A DNA stretch of 64,000 nucleotides from Methylobacterium thuringiense (GTDB lineage Bacteria; Pseudomonadota; Alphaproteobacteria; Rhizobiales; Beijerinckiaceae), in the NCBI RefSeq assembly GCF_022179645.1, contig NZ_BPRA01000010.1, forward strand, positions 186,001 through 250,000. The letters run 5' to 3'. A program made the position numbers and the translations under genes. Within the stretch, counting starts at the first letter, position 1. Each line of letters opens with the position of its first letter. A model generated the notes under the pieces. It had not been told where the DNA came from. It did not search any database and saw only the letters and a program-made list of their open reading frames with translations. Of the stretch, positions 51,915 to 59,268 are shown in pieces.

Positions 51915-52913
51915 TCACGACTCGCAAAACACCCAGGCGTCGGGGCTTCGCATCAGCGTGGCCACGAAGGCGTAGGTGAGCTTGTGGGTCGGCCGGTGGG
52001 CGACGATGCGGCCGACGAGGGGATGGCCGGCGAGCGTCAGGTCGCCGAGAAGATCGAGGGCGTTGTGGCGCACCCGCTCGTCCGGGAAGCGCGCCCCGCC
52101 GAGCACCCACGGCCCGAGCTGGATCGCGGCGCGTCCGGGCCGGACCCCGCGGAGGATCGGTTCTCCCGGCGGATGTGCCATGCCGGCCTGGATGTCGCGC
52201 GTCAGGTCCGTCGGCAGGTCGGGCCGCGGTGCGTTCGCAGCCTGCCCCGCCGCTTCGGCGCGGGGGCCCACGGGCCGCAGAAGCGGGGCGAAGAGCCGGT
52301 TCGCCACCGGGCCGAACTGCCAGAGCCGGCTGACCTGCCCCGACGAGCGGCTGGCTGCGAGCTCGGCGGCGAACGTCTCGCGATCGGGCGTGCCCCGCCA
52401 AGCCTGGACGCCGCCGGCATAGTAGGACTCGCAGGTGACGTCGAGTTCGAGCCGGTCCGCCGGCTCGGCCCGCACGAAGCGCTGGCCGATCGCCACCTGG
52501 ACCGGCCGGGTGATGCGGATCGCGCGGCGCGGCGCGGCCTGCGACGCGATGCCGGCCCGTGCGATCCCCGCGCACCAGCCCCGCGCGCTGCCGTCGAGGA
52601 TCGGCAGTTCGCGGCCCTCGACGCGCACCAGGGCGTTGTCGAGGCCGAAGGCCGAAAGGCTGGCGCAGAGATGCTCGACGGTGCGCAGGCTGCCGCCGTC
52701 GGGCAGCCTGAGCGCCGTGTTCAGCCGGCTCGGTGCGCGGTTTTCGTAGGAGAGGGCGACCGCCCCGCCGCCGCCCGCGACCTCGAAGCGGATGCCGTGC
52801 CCGGGCGCTGCCGGCGCGACGGTGACGCGGGCGAGCCGGTTGGTGTGCAGGCCGCGCCCGGAGACCGAGAACGGCGCCGCCAGGGTCGTCTCGTCATGCT
52901 GCGCGACGGGCAA
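51915..52913 (-). CDS. LpxC paralogue (UDP-3-O-acyl-N-acetylglucosamine deacetylase-like)
   Basis: The 332-residue protein has an LpxC core: RTVEHLCASLSAFG (His81 as first zinc ligand, Glu80 as base), LPILDGSARGW, and DERVRHNALDLLGDLTLAGH with His283 and Asp287 as remaining zinc ligands; His310 fits the second general acid/base position. Compared with E. coli LpxC, the Lys after the zinc His is Asn284, and residues about 210-260 are an Ala/Pro-rich insertion where the acyl-passage region should be. Start is TTG with AGAGGG upstream. It is outside any division cluster, so a second LpxC elsewhere is likely. Confidence 0.75.
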   Translation of the reverse strand: MPVAQHDETTLAAPFSVSGRGLHTNRLARVTVAPAAPGHGIRFEVAGGGGAVALSYENRAPSRLNTALRLPDGGSLRTVEHLCASLSAFGLDNALVRVEGRELPILDGSARGWCAGIARAGIASQAAPRRAIRITRPVQVAIGQRFVRAEPADRLELDVTCESYYAGGVQAWRGTPDRETFAAELAASRSSGQVSRLWQFGPVANRLFAPLLRPVGPRAEAAGQAANAPRPDLPTDLTRDIQAGMAHPPGEPILRGVRPGRAAIQLGPWVLGGARFPDERVRHNALDLLGDLTLAGHPLVGRIVAHRPTHKLTYAFVATLMRSPDAWVFCES

Positions 52914-52984
52914 GCGGCGCCCTCTTGAAAAGCCGAGATCTGAGACCCCGCGAATGCTGCGGAACTTCGGTGTACTGTTTTGCC

Positions 52985-53593
52985 CTACCCGCCGCCCTTC
53001 GGCCGTTCCAGCTCGAACCGGTTTTCGGATTCGATGCGGAAATAGTCGAAATAGCCGCCGCGCAGGATCGGCTGCATGGCGGCGGTGTCGACCCGGCCGT
53101 CGCGGACGAAGCGGTCGTCGACATAGATCGAGACCACCTGACCGATCACCAGGAAGCTGCCCGCCTTACCCCCGCCCAGCGGGACCAGCGGCACCGTCTG
53201 AAGCCATCGGCATTCGAGCGCCGCCGGCGACGCCGCCACCCGCGGCGGCCGCACCTTTCGCGATGGCGTCGTGGCCAGCCCGGCATGGTCGAACTCGCTG
53301 ACGCCGCGCTCCAGCGGCGCGGAGGTGGCGTTGACCGCGTCGCGCAGCTCGTAGGTCGCGAGGCTGCAGACGAATTCGCCGCCTTCTTCCGCGAAGGTCA
53401 TCGCGTCCTTGCGGCCGGTAGAGGAGAACATCACCATGTCCGGCTCGCCCGAGACGGCGTTGAAGAACGAGTACGGAGCGAGGTTGAGCCGGCCCGCCTT
53501 GTCCATCGCGCTGATCCAGCCGATCGGCCGCGGGGCCACGATCGCCTTGAGCGGGTTGTGCGGCAGCGTCCGCGCGTCGGCGTCGTAATGCAT
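52985..53593 (-). CDS. Flavin reductase-like FMN-binding protein
   Basis: A 202-residue split-barrel flavoprotein of the DIM6/NTAB group. IVAPRPIGWISAMDKAGR and NLAPYSFFNAVSGEPDMVMF are the FMN-binding strands; GEFVCSLATYELRDAVNAT is the conserved helix region; ECRWLQTVPL is the later domain. Such proteins reduce flavin for a monooxygenase or have unknown oxidoreductase roles. It starts at an ATG and stands alone between the LpxC paralogue and a palindrome. Confidence 0.85.
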   Translation of the reverse strand: MHYDADARTLPHNPLKAIVAPRPIGWISAMDKAGRLNLAPYSFFNAVSGEPDMVMFSSTGRKDAMTFAEEGGEFVCSLATYELRDAVNATSAPLERGVSEFDHAGLATTPSRKVRPPRVAASPAALECRWLQTVPLVPLGGGKAGSFLVIGQVVSIYVDDRFVRDGRVDTAAMQPILRGGYFDYFRIESENRFELERPKGGG

Positions 53594-53658
53594 TGTCGGG
53601 CCTTCGCAGGTTTGCGGCGATCTTGCTTGCGGCCATCTGCCGTGGCGCAGGTCATCCC

Positions 53659-53763
53659 CTCCCCCTTGTGGGGAGGGGTCAGGGGTGGGGGTGGTTCAGG
53701 ATCGAGCGGCGGTGGTTCCGCTTGCACCACCCCCACCACCTACCTCCTCCCCACAAGGGGGAG
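53659..53763. repeat. Nested palindromic intergenic element
   Basis: Outer arms CTCCCCCTTGTGGGGAGG (53659-53676) and its exact complement at 53746-53763, and inner arms GGTGGGGGTGGT (53684-53695) and its exact complement at 53726-53737. It occupies most of the 212-base gap between the flavin-reductase-like and nitroreductase genes, both on the minus strand, and may form a cruciform or RNA hairpin. Confidence 0.85.
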
Positions 53764-53805
53764 GAGAGCGCTTTCGTCGACGGCGAGGATCGCCTGCAAA
53801 CGGTC

Positions 53806-54369
53806 TCAGAGCCGCGTGACGAGGTCGGCGAGAACCGGGCGCGGCCGGTCGCCCGGCACTTCCTGCGGGCGGCCGATATGGATGAAGCCGGCGATTTTTT
53901 CCGAGGGTTCGAGCCCGAGCGCGTCGAGGACGCGACGGTCGTAGGCGTACCACTCCGTCAGCCAGGAGGTGGCGTAGCCGGCCGCATTCGCGGCGATGAC
54001 GAGGTTGGTGCAGACGGCCCCGGCCGAGAGCACCTGCTCCCATTCCGGAATTTTGACGTGCGGTCCGGCGCTGGAGACGACGCCGACCACGACGGGCGCA
54101 TGGGCGAGCCGCCTGCGCTCCAAGTCGAGCCGTGCGGCATCGGCCCCGGGAAAGTCGGCGGCATGGGTCGCGGCGATGGTCTCGCCGACCGTCAGCCGCG
54201 CCTCGCCCTCGATCACGAGGAAGCGCCAGGGGACGAGCTTGCCGTGGTCCGGCACCCGCGCGGCGATGGTGAGCAGGTCGTCGAGCTCCTCCCGCGACGG
54301 GCCGGGGCCTTCGAGGCGCAGGGGCGGCACCGAGCGGCGCACGCGAAGCATGTCGAGGGTGGCGTTCAT
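53806..54369 (-). CDS. Nitroreductase family protein (YdjA-like)
   Basis: The ATG at 54369 gives 187 residues. RVRRSVPPLRLEGPGPSREE, ARVPDHGKLVPWRFLVIEGE and AGYATSWLTEWYAYD match the minimal FMN-dependent nitroreductase fold of the YdjA type; IAGFIHIGRP is the conserved C-terminal FMN contact. A dimeric NAD(P)H-dependent reductase of unknown physiological substrate. Confidence 0.88.
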   Translation of the reverse strand: MNATLDMLRVRRSVPPLRLEGPGPSREELDDLLTIAARVPDHGKLVPWRFLVIEGEARLTVGETIAATHAADFPGADAARLDLERRRLAHAPVVVGVVSSAGPHVKIPEWEQVLSAGAVCTNLVIAANAAGYATSWLTEWYAYDRRVLDALGLEPSEKIAGFIHIGRPQEVPGDRPRPVLADLVTRL

Positions 54370-54505
54370 GGGATTCCGACGCGCTGTTCCGGCGGATCGG
54401 CCACGGCCATGCCGCCGCCATCGTCCGGTGGTAACGCCGTCTTGGCGCAGGGTCGCCGGATTGGCAATTGCGGGTATCGTCGCCCGCGGACGAGGTAGTT
54501 CTGGG

Positions 54506-55423
54506 ATGCGGGGAGCCGGGATCTGGCGGGTGGTCGCGCTGCTGTTCGCGATGGCGGGCGGCGCATGGGCGCAGACGTCCGATCCCTTCGCCAACCCGGT
54601 CGGCGACCCCCTGCCCTCTCCCGGCATCACCAGCCCGATGCTGCCGCAGCCGGCCCCCGCCGAGAGCGAGGCCGACCTGTCCCTCTCGGCGACGCTGGCC
54701 GGAAACAGCCAGCCGCTCCGCTCGGGGCTGGCCTGGCGGATCTACGAGGATCGCGGTGTGGCCGGCAAACCGGCCATCGTCGCCCGCTCCAGCGATCCGG
54801 CACCGAGCTTCAAGCTCGCACCCGGCAGCTACGTCGCCACCGTCACCTACGGCTTCGCCAGCGCCTCCAAGCGGCTGACCATGTCCGGCTCGCCCGCTAC
54901 CGAAGACCTGAAAGTGAGTGCCGGCGCGCTGAAGCTCTCGGGCGCCATCGGCGACCAGAAGATCGCGCCCGGCCAGCTCGCCTTCTCGATCTTCGTGCCG
55001 ATCGGCACCAATTCGGAGGGCCGCCTCGTGCGGAGCGGCGTCAAGGCCGGCGAAGTCGTGCGGCTGCCCGAGGGCACCTATCACGTGGTCTCGACCTACG
55101 GGGAATCCAACGCGATCCAGCGCGCCGACCTCAAGGTCGAGAACGCCAAGGTCACCGATGCGACCCTGAACCACCGCGCCGCCACCGTGACCCTGAAGCT
55201 CGTCGCCGCCCCCGGCTCCGAGGCCTTCGCCGGTACCGCCTTTTCCGTGCTGACGCCCGGCGGCGACACCATCCGGGAGGCCATCGGCGCCTTTCCCTCG
55301 GTGACGCTGGCGGAGGGCGACTACGTGCTGATCGCCCGCCACGAGGGGCAGGTGTTCACTCGCGAGTTCAAGGTCGAGAGCGGCATGGACCGGGACATCG
55401 AAGTGGTGGCGAAGGCGTCATGA
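54506..55423 (+). CDS. Secreted protein with repeated beta-sandwich-like segments (305 aa)
   Basis: Signal peptide IWRVVALLFAMAGGAWAQT cleaves near residue 23. The mature protein has three related beta-rich units, each ending in a pattern like LAPGSYVATVTYG, LPEGTYHVVSTYG and LAEGDYVLIARHEG, as in carboxypeptidase-regulatory or PEGA-like domains. Such repeats usually bind cell-wall components or act as spacers. No family name can be given with confidence. It overlaps the next secreted-protein gene as ATGA, so the two are made together. Confidence 0.75.
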   Translation: MRGAGIWRVVALLFAMAGGAWAQTSDPFANPVGDPLPSPGITSPMLPQPAPAESEADLSLSATLAGNSQPLRSGLAWRIYEDRGVAGKPAIVARSSDPAPSFKLAPGSYVATVTYGFASASKRLTMSGSPATEDLKVSAGALKLSGAIGDQKIAPGQLAFSIFVPIGTNSEGRLVRSGVKAGEVVRLPEGTYHVVSTYGESNAIQRADLKVENAKVTDATLNHRAATVTLKLVAAPGSEAFAGTAFSVLTPGGDTIREAIGAFPSVTLAEGDYVLIARHEGQVFTREFKVESGMDRDIEVVAKAS

Positions 55424-55824
55424 GATTCATCGATCGCGGCGTCCCCGCTGCTCTCCTGATGCTTGCCCTGGCCGCCGTTGCGCCTGCCTCGGGACAGAGC
55501 GTGACCGACGGCTCGGAGAGCGCCGTCGGTGCCGAGAACGCCGCTGCCGTGTTCGCGCTGATCGGCAAAGGCATGAAGGACCCCGCTTCGGCCCTCTATG
55601 CGCGATTGCGGCGAGGACGGGCCGGCGCGCTCTGCGGCGAGGTCGACGCCACCAACCGCATGGGCACGCATACCGGCCCCCGCCCCTTCGTGGCGGAGCC
55701 CGCGGGCGGCTTCGGCGGCATCGTCCCGGACGCGCCCGAACTGCGCAATCCGTCGAGCATGGCGCAGTATCAGGTGATGCAGCGTACGCTCGACCTGTAT
55801 CGGGCGAACTGCGCCGCCGAGTAG
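55420..55824 (+). CDS. Small secreted protein of unknown function (134 aa)
   Basis: Coupled to the upstream gene by a 4-base overlap. A signal peptide (VPAALLMLALAAVAPASGQS) precedes about 108 mature residues with cysteines in ALCGEVDATN and RANCAAE. The pattern GLIGKGMKDP..., here ALIGKGMKDPASALYARL, followed by CGEVDATNRMGTHTG and FVAE, recalls small periplasmic proteins in which a lone Cys-Gly-x-Val-Asn motif recurs; function unknown. Confidence 0.72.
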   Translation: MRFIDRGVPAALLMLALAAVAPASGQSVTDGSESAVGAENAAAVFALIGKGMKDPASALYARLRRGRAGALCGEVDATNRMGTHTGPRPFVAEPAGGFGGIVPDAPELRNPSSMAQYQVMQRTLDLYRANCAAE

Positions 55825-55827
55825 GGC

Positions 55828-56760
55828 TCAGGCGAAGCGGCGCGCCCCGGCCACGCAGGCGATGACGGCGGCAGCGGCCAGCAGCATCGCGGGCTCGATC
55901 CGCTCGCCGAGCAGCAGGGCCGCGAAGGCGAAGCCGAGGAAGGGCTGCAGCAGCTGCAGCTGGCCGATCGCCGCGATGCCGCCGCGGGCGAGCGCCCGGT
56001 ACCAGAACACGAAGCCGATCAGCATGCTGAACAGCGCGACGTAGGCGAGGCCAGCGAATGCCGGCAGCGGCGCCGTAGCCGGATCGGCCGGCATCCACAG
56101 CAGCGTCAGCGGCAGGGTCACGGGCAGCGCGAGGAGGTCCGCCCAGGCGATCACTTGCCAGCCGCCGAGCCGTTTCGCGAGTTTGCCGCCCTCCGCGTAG
56201 CCGAGGCCGCAGACCAGGATCGCGGCGAGCATCAGCCCGTCTCCCAGTCCCGAGAAGCCTGCGGTGTTGTGTGCGGCGTAGGCCACGGTGACGGCGCTGC
56301 CGAGGACGGAAAAAATCCAGAAGGCCCACGACGGACGCTCGCCGGCCCGCAGCGCCCCAGACAATGCTGTGGCGAGCGGCAGCAGCCCGATGAAGACGGC
56401 CGCATGCGCCGCGCCGACATGGCGCAACGCCAGGGCCGTGAGCAGCGGGAAGCCGACAACCACGCCGAGGGCGACGATGGCGAGCGAACCAAGATCGCCC
56501 CGCGCCGGCCGCCGCTGGCGCAACAGCAACAAAGCGGCCCCCGCTGCGATGCCGGCGATGGCTGCCCGCGCGGCCGTGAGAAAGAACGCATCGAAGCCGG
56601 TCAGCGCGAGACGCGTCGCTGGGAGCGAAGCGCTGAAGATCAGGATGCCGAGACAGCCGTCGACCAGGGCTCCCGACAGCGGAGAGGCGGCCGGCGCCGT
56701 CGGCGCGACCGCCTCGTGGAAGCCCGGCTTCGAAAGGGTGCCGACCCTTTGCGCCGCCAC
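55828..56760 (-). CDS. EamA/DMT family transporter
   Basis: A 310-residue ten-helix exporter of the drug/metabolite superfamily, with two EamA repeats (around 30-160 and 175-300) and the late segment GGIAAIGQLQLLQPFLGFAF typical of the second repeat. Start is GTG. Its start is 1 base from the stop of a 40-residue membrane-protein gene, and beyond that lies a divergent MocR regulator. Likely cargo is an amino acid or related metabolite; the regulator's PLP domain points the same way. Confidence 0.88.
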   Translation of the reverse strand: MAAQRVGTLSKPGFHEAVAPTAPAASPLSGALVDGCLGILIFSASLPATRLALTGFDAFFLTAARAAIAGIAAGAALLLLRQRRPARGDLGSLAIVALGVVVGFPLLTALALRHVGAAHAAVFIGLLPLATALSGALRAGERPSWAFWIFSVLGSAVTVAYAAHNTAGFSGLGDGLMLAAILVCGLGYAEGGKLAKRLGGWQVIAWADLLALPVTLPLTLLWMPADPATAPLPAFAGLAYVALFSMLIGFVFWYRALARGGIAAIGQLQLLQPFLGFAFAALLLGERIEPAMLLAAAAVIACVAGARRFA

Positions 56761-56761
56761 T

Positions 56762-56884
56762 CTACGAGAACGGAACGATCAGCGGCAGCGCCAGCGCGAT
56801 GCCGGCCGCGAGGATCAGCACGTCGGCGAGACGCCGGGCGACCCAGGCGTTGCGCCCGGACGGGCTGGTATCGGTACGGGTCAT
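56762..56884 (-). CDS. Small membrane protein upstream of EamA transporter (40 aa)
   Basis: MTRTDTSPSGRNAWVARRLA is followed by a hydrophobic helix DVLILAAGIALALPLIVPFS. AGGAG lies 8 bases before the ATG. The stop is directly adjacent to the transporter's GTG start, which implies coupled translation. It may be a regulator or subunit of the pump, or only a leader peptide for it. Confidence 0.55.
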   Translation of the reverse strand: MTRTDTSPSGRNAWVARRLADVLILAAGIALALPLIVPFS

Positions 56885-56974
56885 GGCCTGGCTCCTGCAG
56901 TTCGTCTGTGGTCGCAGGATGCCGTCCGTGCGACTTTGCCGACAGGCACGGTTGCAGTACGATCCGGCCAAACT

Positions 56975-56995
56975 GTACGGGACAAACATCCGTAC
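56975..56995. promoter_or_regulatory. Candidate MocR operator
   Basis: An inverted repeat GTACGG (56975-56980) and CCGTAC (56990-56995), 9 bases apart, lies between the divergent small-protein/EamA operon and the MocR gene, with a further TACGG at 57010-57014. MocR-type factors usually bind paired repeats in such positions. Binding is inferred. Confidence 0.5.
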
Positions 56996-57025
56996 GGTTG
57001 CTCACGCCATACGGGAGCGAGGGCG

Positions 57026-58435
57026 ATGGCGGATGGCGCACCGACCACATTCGCGGAGCCCGGCCTCACCCGCGTCGAGGCGGTGATGGCGGCGATCGAG
57101 CGGCGTATCGACGGGCGGGCCATGGCGGCCGGCGCCCGCCTGCCCTCGGTGCGCGCCTTCGCCGACACGATGCAGGTCTCGAAATCGACGGTCGTCGAGG
57201 CCTACGACCGGCTGCTGGCCCAAGGCTCCATCGTCTCGCGGCCCGGCTCCGGCTTCTACGTCGCCGGCAAGCCGCAGCCGCTCAGCCTCGCCGCGATCGG
57301 CCCCCGCCTCGACCGCGAGGTGGACCCGCTCTGGATCGCGCGCCAATCGCTGGAGACCGGCGACGACGTGCTCAAGCCCGGCTGCGGCTGGCTGCCGGCC
57401 GACTGGATGCCGGAGGAGGGCCTGCGCCGCGCCTCACGCCAGGTCGCCCGCGACCGCGGTGCCAGCCTGACCTGCTACGACACGCCCCTCGGCCTCGCGC
57501 CCCTGCGCCAGCAGCTCGCCCGGCGCCTGACCGAGCGCGGCATCCTCGCCCATCCCGACCAGATCGTGCTGACCGATTCGGCGACGCACGCCCTCGACCT
57601 GATCTGCCGGTTCCTGGTCGAGCCCGGCGACACCGTGCTCGTCGACGACCCCTGCTACTTCAATTTCCACGCCCTGCTGCGGGCCCACCGGGTCGAGGTG
57701 GTCGGCGTACCTTTCGGCGATGCCGGACCGGATCTCGCCGCCTTCGAGCAGGCGCTCACGGAGCACAAGCCGCGGTTCTACCTGACGAATTCAGGGCTCC
57801 ACAATCCGAACGGCGCCTCCCTCGGCCCGGCCGCGGTACACCGGATCCTGCGGCTCGCCGAGGCGCACGACACGCTCATCGTCGAGGACGACATCTATGC
57901 CGACTTCGAGGCCGAGCCCGGCCCGCGGCTGGCCGGCTTCGACGGGCTGGAGCGGGTGATCCATATCGGCGGCTTCTCGAAGACGCTCTCGGCCGCCGCC
58001 CGCATCGGCGTGATCGCGATCCGCTCCGACTGGGTCGAGCGCCTCGTCGACCTCAAGCTCGCGGTCTGCCTCAGCAACAGCCACCTCGCGGCCGCCCTGA
58101 TCCACCGTTTCCTGGCCGACGGCAGCTATCGGCACCATCTCGAATCGGTTCGCACCCGGCTGGCGGACTCTCGGGGAACGACCCTGAAGCGGCTCGTCGC
58201 GGCGGGCTTGAGCGTGCCCTTCGTGCCCACCGCCGGGATGTTCCTCTGGGCCCGCCTGCCGGACGGCCTCGACGCGGCCGAGGTCTCGCGCCGGGCGCTG
58301 GCCAAGGGCGTCGTGCTCGCCCCCGGCAACGTCTTCAGCCTCGGCCAGAACGCCGCGGACCACCTGCGCTTCAACGTGGCGCAATGCGCGGACAAGCGGG
58401 TGTTCGACGTGTTGGAGGCGGCGATGGCGGGGTGA
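57026..58435 (+). CDS. MocR/PdxR-family regulator (GntR HTH fused to aminotransferase-like domain)
   Basis: From the ATG at 57026 the protein has 469 residues. The N-terminal winged helix (RLPSVRAFADTMQVSKSTVV, then EAYDRLLAQGSIVSRPGSGF) is followed by a fold-type I PLP domain: HNPNGASL, VEDDIYADFE and the Schiff-base lysine in HIGGFSKTLSAAARIG. MocR proteins sense PLP, GABA or related amines. The frame is open upstream of the ATG but without protein-like sequence. It faces the EamA exporter divergently, so exporter control by this regulator is likely. Confidence 0.92.
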   Translation: MADGAPTTFAEPGLTRVEAVMAAIERRIDGRAMAAGARLPSVRAFADTMQVSKSTVVEAYDRLLAQGSIVSRPGSGFYVAGKPQPLSLAAIGPRLDREVDPLWIARQSLETGDDVLKPGCGWLPADWMPEEGLRRASRQVARDRGASLTCYDTPLGLAPLRQQLARRLTERGILAHPDQIVLTDSATHALDLICRFLVEPGDTVLVDDPCYFNFHALLRAHRVEVVGVPFGDAGPDLAAFEQALTEHKPRFYLTNSGLHNPNGASLGPAAVHRILRLAEAHDTLIVEDDIYADFEAEPGPRLAGFDGLERVIHIGGFSKTLSAAARIGVIAIRSDWVERLVDLKLAVCLSNSHLAAALIHRFLADGSYRHHLESVRTRLADSRGTTLKRLVAAGLSVPFVPTAGMFLWARLPDGLDAAEVSRRALAKGVVLAPGNVFSLGQNAADHLRFNVAQCADKRVFDVLEAAMAG

Positions 58436-58449
58436 GGCCGAAGGCAATC

Positions 58450-58478
58450 TTTTCATCGTCCGAAATCCGGACTATGTT
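58450..58478 (+). promoter_or_regulatory. Promoter with operator in the spacer, upstream of the DUF4160/DUF2442-HTH pair
   Basis: TTTTCA (58450-58455) and TATGTT (58473-58478) are 17 bases apart, as expected for a sigma-70-type promoter. An inverted repeat GTCCG-N5-CGGAC (58458-58472) fills the spacer and another GTCCG follows at 58484-58488. This position suits autorepression by the downstream HTH protein. Confidence 0.5.
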
Positions 58479-58502
58479 TGAGTGTCCGACGGAGGCGTGG
58501 CG

Positions 58503-58745
58503 ATGGGCAAGCTGCACCAGTTCGGCAAGGTCTTCATCCGGGTCTACGCCAACGATCACCTGCCGCCGCATTTCCACATCGTGTCGCCGGACGACGAGGC
58601 CCTGGTGGAGATTGCCACGCTCGACATTCTCGCAGGTGCTCTGCCGAGCAGGGTCGCCAAGAAGGCCCTCGCCTGGGCCGCTGACAACAAGGCCGTGATC
58701 GCAGCCGAGTGGAACCGTATCAATCCCCGCTTCCCCATCGACTGA
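58503..58745 (+). CDS. DUF4160 protein
   Basis: An 80-residue protein starting at the ATG at 58503, preceded by GGAGG; a GTG at 58482 is the longer option. VFIRVYANDHLPPHFHIVSP is the defining DUF4160 motif (xxxDHxPPHFH) and DILAGALPSRVAKKALAWAA the conserved helix. It is found in pairs with DUF2442 proteins and is thought to act in toxin-antitoxin-like modules. The partner follows 10 bases later. Confidence 0.9.
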   Translation: MGKLHQFGKVFIRVYANDHLPPHFHIVSPDDEALVEIATLDILAGALPSRVAKKALAWAADNKAVIAAEWNRINPRFPID

Positions 58746-58755
58746 GGAGAGACCG

Positions 58756-59256
58756 ATGACGTCCCCGGTGCCTCGGATTACGGACATCGCCGCCACGGGC
58801 CCGACGCAACTCCGTGTCGCTTGGCGGGATGGCGTGGACACGCTCGTCGATCTCGCCGGCTGGATCGCGACGGGTGACGACGTGCTCGCCCCGTTGCGCG
58901 ATGCTGTCATGTTCGCGGCTGCGCGCATCGGCGAGTACGGCGCGAGCCTCGCATGGGGTGATGAGGACGGCGATCTCGCCATCGATGCATTTCACCTGCG
59001 TCAGATCGCGACGGAGCAGGCGAATGCCGGCACGTTCCAGCCGGCGGCATGGCAGGCCGAATTGCGGCTTTCCAATCAGGAGGTGGCCGATTTCCTCGGG
59101 CTCAGCCTCAGCACCTGGAACGCCTACAAAGCCGGCGCCAGGGTGCCGACGCCGACCGCGATGCTGTGCGGAGCTGCTCTACGAGATCCGATCCTGCTGC
59201 ACGCCCATTTCAAGCCGCGTCGGGCTGGGCGCCCGCGAAAGGCGCCCGCACCCTAA
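58756..59256 (+). CDS. DUF2442 protein with C-terminal helix-turn-helix
   Basis: The N-terminal 80 residues (RITDIAATGPTQLRVAWRDG, later LAWGDEDGDLAIDAFHL) match DUF2442. Residues about 105-160 (LSNQEVADFLGLSLSTWNAY, then KAGARVPTPTAMLCGAALRD) are a XRE-type HTH, and a basic tail follows (RRAGRPRKAP). It is the antitoxin/regulator candidate of the pair with DUF4160. The promoter's inverted repeat is a plausible binding site. Confidence 0.83.
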   Translation: MTSPVPRITDIAATGPTQLRVAWRDGVDTLVDLAGWIATGDDVLAPLRDAVMFAAARIGEYGASLAWGDEDGDLAIDAFHLRQIATEQANAGTFQPAAWQAELRLSNQEVADFLGLSLSTWNAYKAGARVPTPTAMLCGAALRDPILLHAHFKPRRAGRPRKAPAP

Positions 59257-59268
59257 ACCGATCCCTGC

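Noticed and set aside
56155..58698. Open frame of 847 codons over the MocR gene
   Set aside because: It is out of frame with a complete MocR protein, has a basic low-complexity translation and no start context.
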